Shown piece after piece: positions 22,924 to 34,478 of a stretch of 64,000 nucleotides of DNA. Origin of the DNA: Aquilaria yunnanensis (Eukaryota > Streptophyta > Magnoliopsida > Malvales > Thymelaeaceae); the NCBI GenBank assembly GCA_039654915.1, contig CM077593.1, positions 78,968,501 through 79,032,500 of the forward strand, read 5' to 3'. Each line of letters starts with the position of its first letter. Within the stretch, counting starts at the first letter, position 1. The notes beneath the pieces are model-generated. The model ran no database searches. It worked only from the letters and a program-made list of their open reading frames with translations, and was not told where the DNA came from. The position numbers were made by a program, and so were the translations under genes.

Positions 22924-23817
22924 TAATGGTAAATAAAGTAAAAAAATTAACCCCTTAACCCATTGGCCAATGACCCATTAACCCACTGGCCTAAAACCCA
23001 ACTTAAAGCCTAACATGGAACTATACCCCAAGCCCTATATATAGGTACCCGTTAACCTTAAATCTTTTCCCTCCTCAATAACCGCCTAGCTCTGATCTTT
23101 ATCCTTCTCTTTTCAATAGCCACCTAGCCCTCCTTCTTTTCGCCGTCCTTCTAGCTCTCCTCTCTTATTGTCCTCCTAGCCCTTCTTCCTTTTGTTGTCT
23201 TCCCAGCTCTCCTATCCTGCCATTCGCCTCACCCTCCTCATTATTTTCACCTCGCCCACCTTTCTCTTCTTGCTACCGTTCATGCCTCACCGTCATTCTT
23301 GCCTCGTCCGCTTGTCATTCTTGCCTCGTTGTAGTTATCACCTTGCCCATTGGCCACACTCCTTACCGTTTTACCTCCTCGGTTAGTTGCCGACAGAGTT
23401 TGATTTTGTGATTTTGGATTGTTGTGATTTTGGTTTAGATGCAGATTTGATAAGGGTTTGTGATTTTTGGATTGTTGTGTAATTTGATCAAATTGTTATG
23501 ATTTTGGATTTTGTGATCTTGGATTGATGTGTTTCGAATATGGCATTTTTTATTTTGCTATCTAGATCTGGTAGAATATGGCATTTTCTATTTTGTTTCA
23601 AATATTGATATGTTTTTATATTATTAGGTGAAACAATATGTTATCAGGCATAAAAATATGTTGTATTAGTGGAATAATATTTTATATTAGGTGTAATAAT
23701 ATTATTAGTTGCAATGATATTTTATATTTTATATTAGGTGAAAAATATTTTCTAATATTAGGTTTAATAATATATATATTTCAAATATATATATATACTT
23801 GGCCACTGAGAAATTTT
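22924..23817. other. Interior of the second CACTA-like element, right of the MULE
   Basis: A TATA-like CTATATATAG at 23035-23044 is followed by a pyrimidine-rich stretch (23060-23390) with imperfect repeats of a CCTAGCTCTCCT / CCTCACC type, resembling a leader or promoter fragment of a lost transposon gene. From 23400 the plus strand repeats GTGATTTTGGATTG several times; 23600-23800 is rich in ATTAGGTGxAATAATAT repeats. No coding region recognised. Confidence 0.4.
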
Positions 23818-23950
23818 AACGGCTCATTTTCTAACGGCTAATTGTTGAAAATTTCCAATGCTTGATTTGCTAATGCATCAGTTTCCAATTGCTTCACGTT
23901 GGAGAATTAGATTTTCCAACATGAAGCTGTTGAAAAATGCTCGTTGTTAT

Positions 23951-24930
23951 GTTGGATCCTATAGGTAACTCTTTGTGCCATGCCCCTCACCCAAGGTTTT
24001 CCATTATTTTAAAGTATATTTGGGCATGCCAAGTCCCTCAAAAGTTCTAAGTTTTTGTATGGAAGTGCTTGTCCGATGCTGTTCTCACAATGATTAGTCT
24101 TGCTACCCATGGTGGGTTTTTGACTGTTTTTGTTCTTATTACATGGTTCTCCCAAGGTAATATTTCATATGTTTTGGGGATGCCTAAGAAAGGATATATG
24201 GGGCTCCTTTTGTTCCTGCCTTTCACCTGTGATGTACAATTCTTTTAAGCCTTGGCTTGCTTCCTGATAATGAATAAAAACTTTTTGCTCCTCTGGCTTG
24301 CTCTTTTCTCTATTTCAGACTCCATGGATCATTTTGTTTGTGCTGAAATGAATGTATCTTTTGGAACTCTCCACTTCATGTCCAATCTCTCATTACTAGA
24401 TGGGATGATCTTTACGACCAACTCAAGGGGATAAGGACTACCGACTTCGCTTCTCTTCATCTTCCTCATTATTTTTGTCATACTTGGGGATATTGCAAGA
24501 ATGAAGGTCTTAACTTGCATTTGGAGGTTTTTGGCTTTGGTGATGCTTGGTGACGATCATCCGGGTTAAGTGCTGCGGGTTGGATATGGCTAGGAATCAA
24601 TGCTCCGCCATGACTCCAATGTGGCACTCTCATTCCACATCGTGCATCTGCCTTGGAAGTAGAACTTTACGCTATTGTTGGTGCTTTATTTTAAGTCTCC
24701 ATGCTGAATATCACCGCAATAATTATCATCACGGATTACTCACAGGCACTCCAAGTGATTAGCCGCCATTAAGTCTAAGTTTTAAACATTTCCCGCCTTG
24801 TTTGCCATATCATGGAACTCTTGGATTCTATTCCTCAGTATTCTATGCTCGTGGTCCATAGACGAAAGGTTCTATTAGCTCAGCGGTTTGCGGATCTCTT
24901 ATCCCTTAACTCTCCTTATTTTATATTTTA
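23951..24930 (+). pseudogene. LINE third fragment: RT-associated zinc region and RNase H-like end
   Basis: Begins in the frame left at 17239. KYIWACQVPQKF, stop, VFVWKCLSDAV matches the WxxxVPxKxxxFxWRxL block. Near 24640-24770 the frame HRASALEVELYAIVGALF, stop, NITAIIIITDYSQALQVISR follows the plant LINE RNase H plan (AELxAxxxAL, then the IxxxTDSQALV block). 24850-24900 reads VHRRKVLLAQRFADLLS, the typical C-terminus. The A-rich tail follows. Stops throughout. Confidence 0.75.
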
Positions 24931-25777
24931 ATTATTGAAAAAAAATGTATTTTCTATATATTTAATATAAAAGTGACATGTGAGAGGAAAAGGAGCTTTT
25001 GTTACTTTCAGCCTACCATCTTCTGCATTATAGCGGTGTATACATTACATATATTTCATTATTAAATTAGTTTCCCCACCTGTTTTTATCTATTTTTTTT
25101 AGTAGGGGCATGATCTTTGACTGGTCTAAGTAGGAATAAATCCCATTGGAGCCCTGCACAATTTTGTCCCTTTTCCTGAGAAATATTAAAAGTGGTTGTA
25201 ATTTTTTAAAGCTAATTTGTTTTAACTTAATTCAATTTAATATAAAATAACTTAATTTTATTTTTATATATTTTTACCCAGAACTAATTTTATTTAAAAG
25301 CTAATATTATATAGGTGTAATAATCTATTAAAAATATAATTTTAATACTCTTATTAAATTTTTATAATTTTTAATGCCTAAAAATAAAAAAATTCATAAA
25401 ATTTTAATAACATCATGAAAATTTATTTTCAAATGAATTATTACATTTATGTAATATTAGTTTTAAAATGAAATTAGTACCAATAAAAAATTATCTAAAA
25501 ATAAAAATAATTCACTTTGGATTAAATTGACTGAAATTAAAATGAATTGGTTAATTTCTTGACATGCGATGAGTAAGGCTAAACTAGAATGAGAAATTGA
25601 ACTTGGAAATTTTGATGATAACAATATCCTTGAGCGATTACAGAAAGCTTTGATAGTCTACATTTTCTCTTTAAAAATAAATATAGTCTAATTATCATTC
25701 GTTTTCATGATCAGATTTTTTTTTTGTTTTTACTTTTTCATAAATACATTAATGAATAAGCTTTATTTTTTGTTTTT
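24931..25777. other. AT-rich intergenic sequence
   Basis: No ORF, no clear terminal repeats. A degenerate local inverted repeat is visible: 25205-25330 (TTAATTCAATTTAATATAAAATAA side) against 25470-25560 reverse-complemented, suggesting a decayed MITE. Confidence 0.35.
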
Positions 25778-26250
25778 GTAGGGGTGTGCAAGCAAACCAT
25801 TCAAACCGACAGAAAGACCAAGCCAACCTGATCCTAACAAGTTTGGTTTTGTTCGGTAAAAAATAGAAAAATGAAATTAATAAAAAAATATACCTAAACT
25901 ACAGAAGTAAAATAAGTATTATTATTATTATTATTTGATATATATATATCTCTGTGTGTGTGCGTACGTCCAATAATCACATCAGTTCCAGACTAATCCG
26001 AGTCGAGCTCTATGAGATACCATTACATTTGTTGATATCCAGTGGAGGTAGTTTGGCTTGTATTTTATTTCGAGCTTGAGGCCGCCATGATACTTGATGT
26101 AGTACTAAACATTGTCTAAATTTCATTATTGATCCCTGAACTATACTCTTATTTTCGAAATGGTCCCTAAACTAAGAAACATTTCAAATTATGTGCTCCT
26201 TACTCCTTAGTCCTTTGAACTACCAATCGGTTGCACGAGCATAGCAGTCT
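25778..26250. other. Possible orphan hAT end and surrounding sequence
   Basis: TAGGGGTGTGCAAGCAAACC at 25780-25799 looks like a hAT left terminus with the usual GGTTTGG / TTCGGT subterminal motifs, but no matching right end was found. An ATT run, a TA run and a TG run lie at 25919-25965. 26110-26220 has the phrasing of a MITE arm (GATCCCTGAACTATAC and GGTCCCTAAACTAAG). Confidence 0.35.
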
Positions 26251-26273
26251 CCCCCCCCCCCCCCCCCCCCCCC
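26251..26273. repeat. Homopolymer of 23 C
   Basis: An uninterrupted C23 run in AT-rich surroundings; the minus strand is G23. Confidence 0.95.
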
Positions 26274-26699
26274 TACATAAGCATTGACGGAGATATATAT
26301 GACTTCTGATTCCTATTTCATGTAATTCTTTTCATTTGGTCCCTAGATTATTTATTTATTTAATATAAAAAGCACAAAACACTTGGCTCCTGATCAAATA
26401 AAAAATAGAATTACTGATGTACTTGCTTCGCTCATGATCATTAGAGTTTGATTTCTAACTTTTGAGAAGAGGAGAATAAAAGACTAGAAAACAAGAGAAG
26501 GGAGACATAAATGCAGTAAAAGAGACCCTTGAGTTGAAGAGCAGGTATCTTTCTTTGTCTTGCAAATGACTTAACGATCTGTGGGCAATATTGATGAACA
26601 TCGACCACTGGTGACGCCAATGTGGTCTCACCTCATTGATGAAATATATGGGGAATTTCTTTTTGGCTATTTCTATGATGTTTCCGAGCTAGCTAGAGG

Positions 26700-26965
26700 T
26701 TTAGCCTAAGTGGTATACTTCTTTGTAAAACAATCATCTTTGGAATAGCTTTCTCCAATTAAGTGAATTTGATTTGGAATGCTAAATTATGTACCAAGAC
26801 CATATAGCAACAGCGACAACACGTAACGACTCACAATTTAGTCACGGACAGAATTATATGAGTATCCTTTGATATGATGCCAATTAATTGCCCACAATCA
26901 TGAATTGATTGATTGATTGATTAATGAATGCGTTAGTATTCAATAGTTCAAAAAATGATAAGAAA
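26700..26965. repeat. Direct repeat, copy 1 (copy 2 at 27950-28205)
   Basis: Shares TGTAAAACAATCATCT, then ACTCACAATTTAGTCA, then GATTGATTGATTAATGAATGC and the TTCAAAAAATG end with the second copy in the same order. The copies are about 75-80 percent alike by eye and 1.24 kb apart. Confidence 0.8.
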
Positions 26966-27949
26966 AACCTTCTTTCATGCTATCCATGCTATTTTTTGAT
27001 CATCCCTTGAACCCCTAAGAAAAAAAAAATTAAGTTTGAAGACTTCTCAGATAATGAAGAACACTCACCAGCGCACGAAAAACCAAGAAGAACAATAAGG
27101 GAAGGCTATTAAGAACTGATCTCATCAAAGTTAAGCGCCTGCCAGCAGATAGTTAGAACATTTACTTTCCAAGCACAGATTTTTTGTTTGAACCTGTCGA
27201 TTATCTGCTCCTAGGATGAGGCGTAGGTCATGTTTATGCCAGCTGAAAAACCAAGGTATCAAAATGACAATTTTTGTTACTGGAGGACATAAATATATTG
27301 GTCCGTTATAAAAACACAAAACTTAAATCACCTTTTTTATTGGCCATGGAAAAAATTCATAAAAATTAATTACTTTTTAAAACCTTTTTTTATTCGAGTG
27401 ATTATTAGATTAATAGAGTATTAGTTTTCTAATAACATTACTTTTGAAAAGAAAATCAATAAAATTTAAAATAACATGAGTTGTGATGTAGCTTGCTTAT
27501 TATACTTCGTGACTTAAGAATGTGTTTTGACCCCTTACGCGGCCCTAGTGCCAATTAAGGTTTGGAACTTTTTTCTTTTAATAACTTAAAGTTGTATTGT
27601 GAGAGATAAACCTACAACGGAAATTCTATTAATAAATCTATCCTAACTCATTCTTATCCTACCTAAGCTCACTTTTGATAGTACTTAAAAAACCTCTTAA
27701 GTAAGTTAGAATTTTAACCCTAGCCAGCCATAATAAATAATGGATATTATATCAATTGGTCAAAGCCTTAGAACTTCGAAACAAGCTGATCTATGAAATA
27801 TTATCTCCCGTATTTGTAAATCATCTAAAATTTTGATACTAATGAGAAGCTCCATTTGGCATTACCTTTTGAGATTAATTTGCATTAGAGTTTGAATTAA
27901 TTTATAACTGAGAGGTACCGCATTACTCCTTTAAAACACTTCCCCAACC
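26966..27949. other. Spacer between the two direct repeats
   Basis: No gene recognised. Short frames such as 27131-27319 on the minus strand lack homology I can name. It could be the interior of an element whose ends are the direct repeats, but no TG/CA ends or primer site were seen. Confidence 0.3.
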
Positions 27950-28205
27950 TTATTGTTGTAAAACAATCATCTCTAGATTAGTTTTCTCCAGTTAATTAAA
28001 TTTAAATTGATAAATGCTAAATTGTATACTGCTATATCAACGGTCACAACACATGATGACTCACAATTTAGTCATAGACAGAATCAAATGAATTGAATAT
28101 TCTTTAATTTAAGATGTGCCTATTACACATAACCATGAATCGATTGATTGATTAATGAATGCATTAGTCATTCATAATTCAAAAAATGGTCATTGTCTAT
28201 ATTGA
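27950..28205. repeat. Direct repeat, copy 2
   Basis: See copy 1 at 26700-26965. Confidence 0.8.
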
Positions 28206-28757
28206 CGTTGGCATACGCGTAAAGCTTGGCTTGACCAAAACGATAACTGTGACCAACCTTCGGTCACAATAACAAACCCATTAATCAATGATAGAACATT
28301 ATGTTAGTGCTATGAGTATGAGATAAAACAAGTGGATGGTATGGGCTAGCAAAAATCATTTCCCAAATGATTAGGGCTTGCAATAAATTCATGGACTAAT
28401 CTTCAACAACTATATACTTTTCCTTTTCTTTTGTTTATTTTTTTAAGTTTAGGGTTTCTTCTGTTAAAAAGTTGCATCTAAGGTTGACGTGTGAATATAT
28501 TCAAGAAATGTCCTGATTAGGCCTTTTTCTAGCTGTTTTAGCGCAATTCAAAAGTAGAGTAGAGACTGAAAAATCGTCACTTTTAAAAATTTCAGTAAAA
28601 GTATTATGAAAATGAGAGCGGAATCATTAATTGATTGAGAGTGAGAGCTAGAGGGTGAGAGCACTTTTATACAAAGTAAAAAGGATTACGTTACCTAAAA
28701 TAATGAGCTTGTAACCGAGGATAATGTTAGAAGTCTTACAGTTGCATGATTAGGCAG

Positions 28758-29806
28758 TAGGGCTGAAAATGGGCCGGACTTTATTCGGGTAGCTCAAGCT
28801 CGAGCTCGAGTAAGATATTTTCGAGTCGGGTATTTTCGAGCTCAAGCTTGAGCTCGAGCTGAAAATTGGGCTCGAACTATTTTCGAGCCGAGCTCGAGCC
28901 CACACATATTCGGCCTTTTAGGCCCTCGAGCTTAACAGGCTCGATTTTTACCTTATTGGGCCTTCCCCTTAGTCTCAGGAGCCCACCCCTCTTCGGCCCC
29001 TTCCCCTTAGCCCCAGACGCGTGACGCGCTCAGTCCCTCTCTCGGCCTCTCCCTCCAGACCAGTCTCGATCTCGACTCTCTCAGTCTTCGGATTCAGAAT
29101 TTCCGATCAGCCTCAGCGCGCCTTCCGATCAGAATCAGACTCAGAGACTCTCGTCGAATCGTCCGTCACTCTCCCCTGCTGGCCAAGCCATCGTATCATC
29201 CAATCTCCCGAGTCCCGACTCCCGTGACCCCGTCCCGGCTCTCCCCTGCTGGCTGCTGCCCTGACTCCCCACCGGCACCCAGTCACTTACTCGGTGCAAA
29301 GGCGTCGGCTACTTCCTTCGGCGGCTTGGCCTTGTTAATTCCTATCCCTCACCTTCGCTCATTCCGATTCTCGATGCTGGATATTGTGCTGGTTGATCTC
29401 GCTCCCACGCACCCGACAAGGCTGCTGCAACTTGAATCGTACTTCCGGCTCCTCTTGAGGAAGGTGATGGCTCATTTGTGAGATTTATGAAATCAAGGTA
29501 AAGCTGAAAAAAATTAGAAAGTTTAGGATATGATCTGTCATTTTCCCTTCTCTAGCTATCTCTATAGAAAATTACAGATTCAGTCCCTATCTTTCATCTA
29601 AATTATAATTCTAAGACTAAAGATTTGTAATTGTCATTCGAGCCCAACAAGCCCTCGGGCCTAGCTCGAGCCTATCTCGAGCCGAGCTCGAGCCTGAAAA
29701 TTTGGGCTCAAGCAATTCGAGCTCGAATCCGGGTAGTGCCAAATATCAAAGGGGCCGAGCTCGAGCCTAGTGGGTTTGGGCTCGGCCCGGTCCATTTTCA
29801 CCCCTA
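28758..29806. mobile_element. Non-autonomous hAT element with CTCGAGC subterminal repeats
   Basis: 1049 bp with ends TAGGGCTGAAAATGGGCC and, on the other strand, TAGGGGTGAAAATGGACC, flanked by an exact 8-bp duplication TTAGGCAG at 28750-28757 and 29807-29814. Both subterminal zones are full of AGCTCGAGC / GCTCGAGC motifs. The middle (28980-29480) is much more GC-rich than the surroundings, with Pro/Ser-rich open frames on the plus strand; these resemble a leader and first exon but match nothing I recognise. Confidence 0.88.
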
Positions 29807-29814
29807 TTAGGCAG

Positions 29815-31474
29815 AATCCCTCACATTAAAGTCATTAATTCATTATGCTAGAGAAAGGTATCATTTAAAGAGTCAATCATAGTAATTATTGCAAATTTTT
29901 TTCACACTTAGAAATGGGGACAGAGAACTAAGGAATAGATGAAAATCTAGCCGATTATTGCACACCTCGGTCATGATCAAGTCGGGATTTTATGAGCTTT
30001 CTAGTATCCGGTTAAAGTAGAGGATTCCTTGAACGGCTAAGATCAAATCCCAACTGATCCCTCTGCTTATTTGGATCTCATATGACCTGTGGTCTAATTG
30101 ATCCACCGTGGACTTCCTTACTTGAACTTGGTTCTTATAATACGGGCCCGTCCGAACCAAACTAATGGGCTGCACTTTTGGACTTATTGCTAGCACACCA
30201 TGAAATGTGCAAAAAATTGAAAAACGTGCAAGTGAGGTGGATCTTTTGGAAAGATTAATGCAAATCCGGTCTTTATCTTATTTCTTTGACCATTTAAGAC
30301 CTTGCTTTACTTGCATATATATAACCTTTAGTCTATGATTACCTAGCATTCTATTCCATTGCAAATCCAATTCATTTTTACAGAAGGCGTCCCCTTTGTT
30401 TTTGTTTTTGTTTTTTTTCATTTTTTTTAATTTTTTCAAAAGGTACGCGATATTTATGTTCAATATTCTTAGGCCCATCATCTCTTAAAAGTAAAAGGCA
30501 ACTTCCTAGCATATCCCTTCAGTATATTTTTTTTATAGTCACAAGCATTTAGACAAAATATATGAGATAGTCATATGTAAAAAAACCGAAATATCCGCTT
30601 AAAACCAAGAAAGTACTTGGATTAGCATTAAAGTACATATAGGGGAATTGGAGAATTAAGATTCAAACATCTGATCTTCCTCAAATCGCTCCTACCTTTT
30701 AATCATAAGACGAAAGGGCTAGAGATTATCTCTATAATGCTAGTAAGTAGACCTTTCGTACATTACAAAACTAACTAGTTAGATTCTGAATTTTTAATTT
30801 GCCTATTCAATTCTACTTCTTTAACACCATTTTCCTCACCCTTTGGAGGGATAATGGACATCGTTGGCAACTACGGTTGCATTTGGTAATATTTTTAAAA
30901 TTAACGTGGAGTGATGTAATTAAAATGACAATCTATTCACCGTAGTCTTTTTCCTCCCTTAGTTCATCTCGCTTTAGTAAAATTCAGATTTAATGCCAAA
31001 ATCCTGATTCTAACACAAAAGATTTTATGGTTAACTGATGTGAAAACAAGGTTATGATTTCTTCTAACCACTACTTTGTTAATGTTAATTCTAAAATTAC
31101 AATTTAAACGCTTTTAACAATATTTCGCAATCATACTACAAGTTGGTACAATATTTAACCCTATTTTTTCTTCTAAGACGCTAGCTGAGCTAGCCCAAGG
31201 GACACCAATCCCGGCAAATAACCGGTTTCGATTCGCAGCTCTACCAAATAAACTATAAACATGGTGTACGTGACCTTCATGTTTTAAGAAACAGACATAT
31301 TACTCCAACTCTTTACCTATTAGTATAAATAGTACCTTTACAGATATTTCTGAATTAAAAACATAAAAACATTCTCTAGAACAAACTTTTATCGAGTCGT
31401 AGAAATTCATTCAACAACCTTTCTTTTTTAACCATCAAATAATATTCAAAGACACAAGCTCCAGGCCATGTATT
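29815..31474. other. Intergenic sequence without recognised features
   Basis: Short frames only. A T-rich tract lies at 30390-30437. Nothing supports a gene. Confidence 0.4.
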
Positions 31475-32125
31475 AAATACCGTTACCGCTAGGCATATCG
31501 CACCCCAAAATTTTAAGGTATATCGTATGGTATACTGTGCTGCATACCGTTACCGTTACCGTAAAAAATAAATGTTAGAATATTATTTTTAGATAACATA
31601 ATTTGTTTAATAATTTATTTTTACACATTTTATATGTATTCTAATTTTTCTTATCATAAATTGTCAAATATAAATAAAATATATATGATAGAAGATATTC
31701 AGTTGAGCTAACATGTGCATCAGAAATCCAATTGAGGAATATTGTTCAACCCTACAGGGACCTTTAAACTACTGTTATCCATTAAATTGTTATATTAATT
31801 AAGCAAAGTAACAAAAAAATAAAAATAAATGTTTATTTTATGATATGTGTATTATTTATATTTTAAATTTTTTTATATATTTATGTTATTATTTATGTAA
31901 AATGAAAAAAAGTACGAAAAATTAAATACCGCAGTATGTACCATGTGGTATTTCCAGCATACTACTGTTTTTTTGATAAAATACATATAAAAAGTGTGCG
32001 GTATGCGGTATATCACAAAATACTATGGTATACCGTTGTATACCATGCGGTAAAATAATAAAATGTGAAAATATTTATACCGCATATTATGTACCTACGA
32101 TAAGCAATATACCGTATTATTTAAT
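31475..32125. repeat. MITE-like element rich in TACCG / CGGTA motifs
   Basis: Both ends are packed with short inverted motifs: AATACCGTTACC, GGTATATCGTATGGTATAC and CCGTTACCGTTACCG on the left; GCGGTATGCGGTATATC, GGTATACCGTTGTATACC and ATACCGCATATTATG on the right, with an AT-rich middle. The same motif set borders 10395-10920 and 11992-16021. Exact ends and TSD not determined. Confidence 0.45.
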
Positions 32126-32884
32126 TCAGTGGTCCCAAGACAAGTTCACATTTGATAGGGATATTGACAATGTGTGGACAAATTTGAGACCCAAAATTGC
32201 TTGCCAAACGTCGCCATAAGGTTGATATAAATAGTATTCATTTGAACAGTCCCCTGAAACCTAAAAATTAAGGAGCTCCAATTATGTTAGTTAGCGTATT
32301 CAAACGTGATTTTTCCCTGGCCAAAATAAATAAGCATCCTCATCATTACTAATTAAAATGTTCTCTGTTTTTTCTTAATACTGATTATTACATCACAACT
32401 AGAAGATTATCAATTGTCTAATAGCAAAGATCGGTAAAATCTTCAAATCTCAAAGTTCATCACTATATACAACTTAAATACGGAACAGTATTCTAAATTT
32501 TATCTATTGGATCACTTAATAGCTTGAACTGTAAACCAACACAAGCTAGGTGAAATCACGTAATTGGATGCCATTTGCTATAATTTGAATACCTTCACGA
32601 GCGACATTATAGTCGAGTCTATCAGCTTGGTTAGAGTATGGCAAATGACATCCGAATGTGTAATTTTACATAACTGACCAACTTATCTTATTGATTGAAT
32701 ATCTCAAATTCAAAAGTAACTGACCAACTTATCTTATTGATTGAATTATCTCAAATTCAAAAGTATGAGTCCTAAGTTGTGCCGGATCATAATTCAAACC
32801 TTTAAATGATCCAGTAAGCAAAGTTCGAGTACTATTTTGTATTTAAGTCCTATATATGATACAATTTCACAGTTGATTATTATA
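32126..32884. other. Intergenic sequence containing a 46-47 bp tandem duplication
   Basis: No gene. 32671-32716 and 32717-32763 are direct copies (TAACTGACCAACTTATC and so on), the second with one extra T. Confidence 0.6.
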
Positions 32885-32886
32885 TA

Positions 32887-33134
32887 CTTTCCATCTTAAA
32901 ACTACTGCAATATATTTTATTTTGGATGATCCAAATCTTTATGACATTTTCATAATTAACAAATTATATTACTATACTATCCTTCAAACTATAATTTCGA
33001 TATTAAGTTTTTACAACCTTCTTGATTTATGTACTAAAAGTTAAAAGTAAAAGTAGAAACAACACATAAGTTTTTTCTAATTTCTTAATTTTTGTGTCAA
33101 TCTAAATAATTTAATATATATGAGTCAGAGGAAG
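32887..33134. mobile_element. Stowaway-like (Tc1/mariner) MITE
   Basis: 248 bp with ends CTTTCCATCTTAAAAC and, reverse-complemented, CTTCCTCTGACTCATA, flanked by TA at 32885-32886 and 33135-33136. The CTYCCTC-type end and TA target fit Stowaway. AT-rich interior, no ORF. Confidence 0.55.
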
Positions 33135-33379
33135 TAATTGGTAAAAAAAGTCTATGGTACGAATCTACAAAATGCTTGTTCATAACTTGTCTCCCTTTTA
33201 TATATTTGTAAAAAATCTGGATAGAAAAAAATTAATGTTAATGAACTAGCTGTTAAAAACTTACTTCAGCCTGTCAATTTTTAACAGATAGTTAAAATAA
33301 TCACAGTATAATTTAATTTCACATGAAAGTTCCTAAAAATTTCACCAGAAAACAAAACAAAAAGTCAAAAGGTTCACTT

Positions 33380-33890
33380 GCGCATGCCTAGGTTAGCTTT
33401 TGAAACCGGGGCTCACCCTTTTTCATGGAAGGAAATAGTGATACGCTACTTATCATCAGAGTGCTGGGAGGCTTATCACGACAAACTGGGGAGCCGACAA
33501 GCATGATTTTGAGGACTGGCACCGCCAGGAACGTGGTGAGGATTGGGAGGGAGAACCGACCAGAGACACGTACAGCGGAATAATGAGTGGGTTGGTCACA
33601 TGCATTTTGGAACACAGATTGGTCCCAGCTTCCATGTGCCCAGGCCAAACCAAATCAGGACCTCAATCTAGCTCACATCCCCACGCCTCTGTGTTTGATA
33701 TGTGGTCGATCGCCTGCTTTCCTGTTGGCCAGCCCAAGCTTCTGACACGAGTGCTCTCTCTGGTCTCCACTCCCACCCATCAAACTCTAATCATATTTTG
33801 TAGTACACAAGGCGCACCAACATATTCTATCAAACAAGAAGATTTTGGGACGTGGTGAAATCAAGTGATGTCAGTGATTTATCACCATTA
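33380..33890. other. Higher-GC island with unidentified minus-strand frames
   Basis: Noticeably higher GC than the neighbours. The minus-strand frame 33388-33648 and an overlapping frame are open but match no family I recognise. Possibly a captured gene or promoter fragment, or the end of a non-coding transcript. No splice structure can be argued. Confidence 0.25.
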
Positions 33891-34478
33891 CAAGAAAATG
33901 GATTTTTAGTTTCGGGTCTTTTCGTCACCGTAAGTAAGAATTTTCATCATTAAAGACCATTTGTGACAACAGTTAATCTTGTTCTAATTAATGGCATCAC
34001 AAAAGCTAACTATGATCATTTCTTTTATCCTCCCAAAGAAGATAAGGTATTAATGACGGCACAAATGAGCCAATGTAAAAACGTTTGTGACCTAGATAGC
34101 GGTCACTGATAACAAGAAATATTTGCTTTATAAAATAGTTGGCTTTTAATGTCATAAGTAATCACTAATGGGTATCTAATTGCTTGTGCCGAGAATATTT
34201 GGACACCTTTTTCTTTAACAATTGTGACCACACACCTCGTAAGTAATGAAACTATTTTTATGATGATTTCTTTCAGAAATTAAAAAGGTAAATGTTTTAG
34301 TGAACACTAGTTCTGGTCACCTGCATGAGGTTGTTAGTGTAAAATACCTTTTACAAAAAATCGCCTTTTTGTCACAAATTAAAAACCAAAATAATTCAAT
34401 AACAAGTAAAGTAACATTAGTATGAGAATTAATTTCAAATATCCTAAACATGAAAATTTTATTGGGATGGACATATAA
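33891..34478. other. Degenerate CACTA-like or retroelement-flanking sequence
   Basis: Begins near CACCATTACAAGAAAATGG, which resembles a CACTACAAGAAAA terminus with changes. It contains repeated GTCACTGATAxxAAG / TCATAAGTAATCACTAATG motifs, of which similar versions occur at 48240-48350. A right end could not be fixed. The last part borders the retroelement primer site. Confidence 0.3.

Larger units (their letters stand above)
17240..23947. mobile_element. CACTA-like element (related to 12073-15501), split by a MULE
   Basis: Left end CACTACTAAAAAACATG at 17240, followed to 17510 by subterminal repeats of the TTCCAAYGGC / GTTGGAAA type, more diverged than in the first CACTA. Matching subterminal repeats occur at 23818-23940 (for example TTTTCTAACGGCTAATTG, TTCCAATTGCTTCACGTTGG). 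The right terminus is degraded (GCTCGTTGT where AGTAGTG is expected). It is placed at about 23947 because TAT follows, matching TAT before 17240, and the LINE frame resumes there. The interior holds a complete MULE. Confidence 0.6.
11700..24930 (+). mobile_element. LINE (non-LTR retrotransposon) relic split by nested insertions
   Basis: Three separated blocks (11700-11991, 16031-17239, 23951-24930) give consecutive parts of one plant L1-type ORF2: reverse transcriptase, the zinc-binding RT-associated domain, and an RNase H-like end. The interruptions are complete DNA transposons with their own target duplications, so the LINE is the oldest layer. It is 5' truncated (no endonuclease domain seen) and ends near an A-rich tail at about 24938-24948. 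Confidence 0.8.

Noticed and set aside
25780..25800. Complete hAT element starting TAGGGGTGTGCAAGC
   Set aside because: No inverted partner or 8-bp TSD within several kb.
29021..29481. Pro/Ser-rich frames in the hAT core as a host gene
   Set aside because: They lie entirely between transposon ends and match no family; may be a captured fragment, reported as a finding only.
33388..33653. Minus-strand open frames in the GC island
   Set aside because: No family recognised and no splice or promoter evidence; listed only as an unassigned region.
33891..34440. Full CACTA element starting CACCATTACAAGAAAA
   Set aside because: Left end differs from the consensus, and no matching right end or 3-bp TSD could be found.
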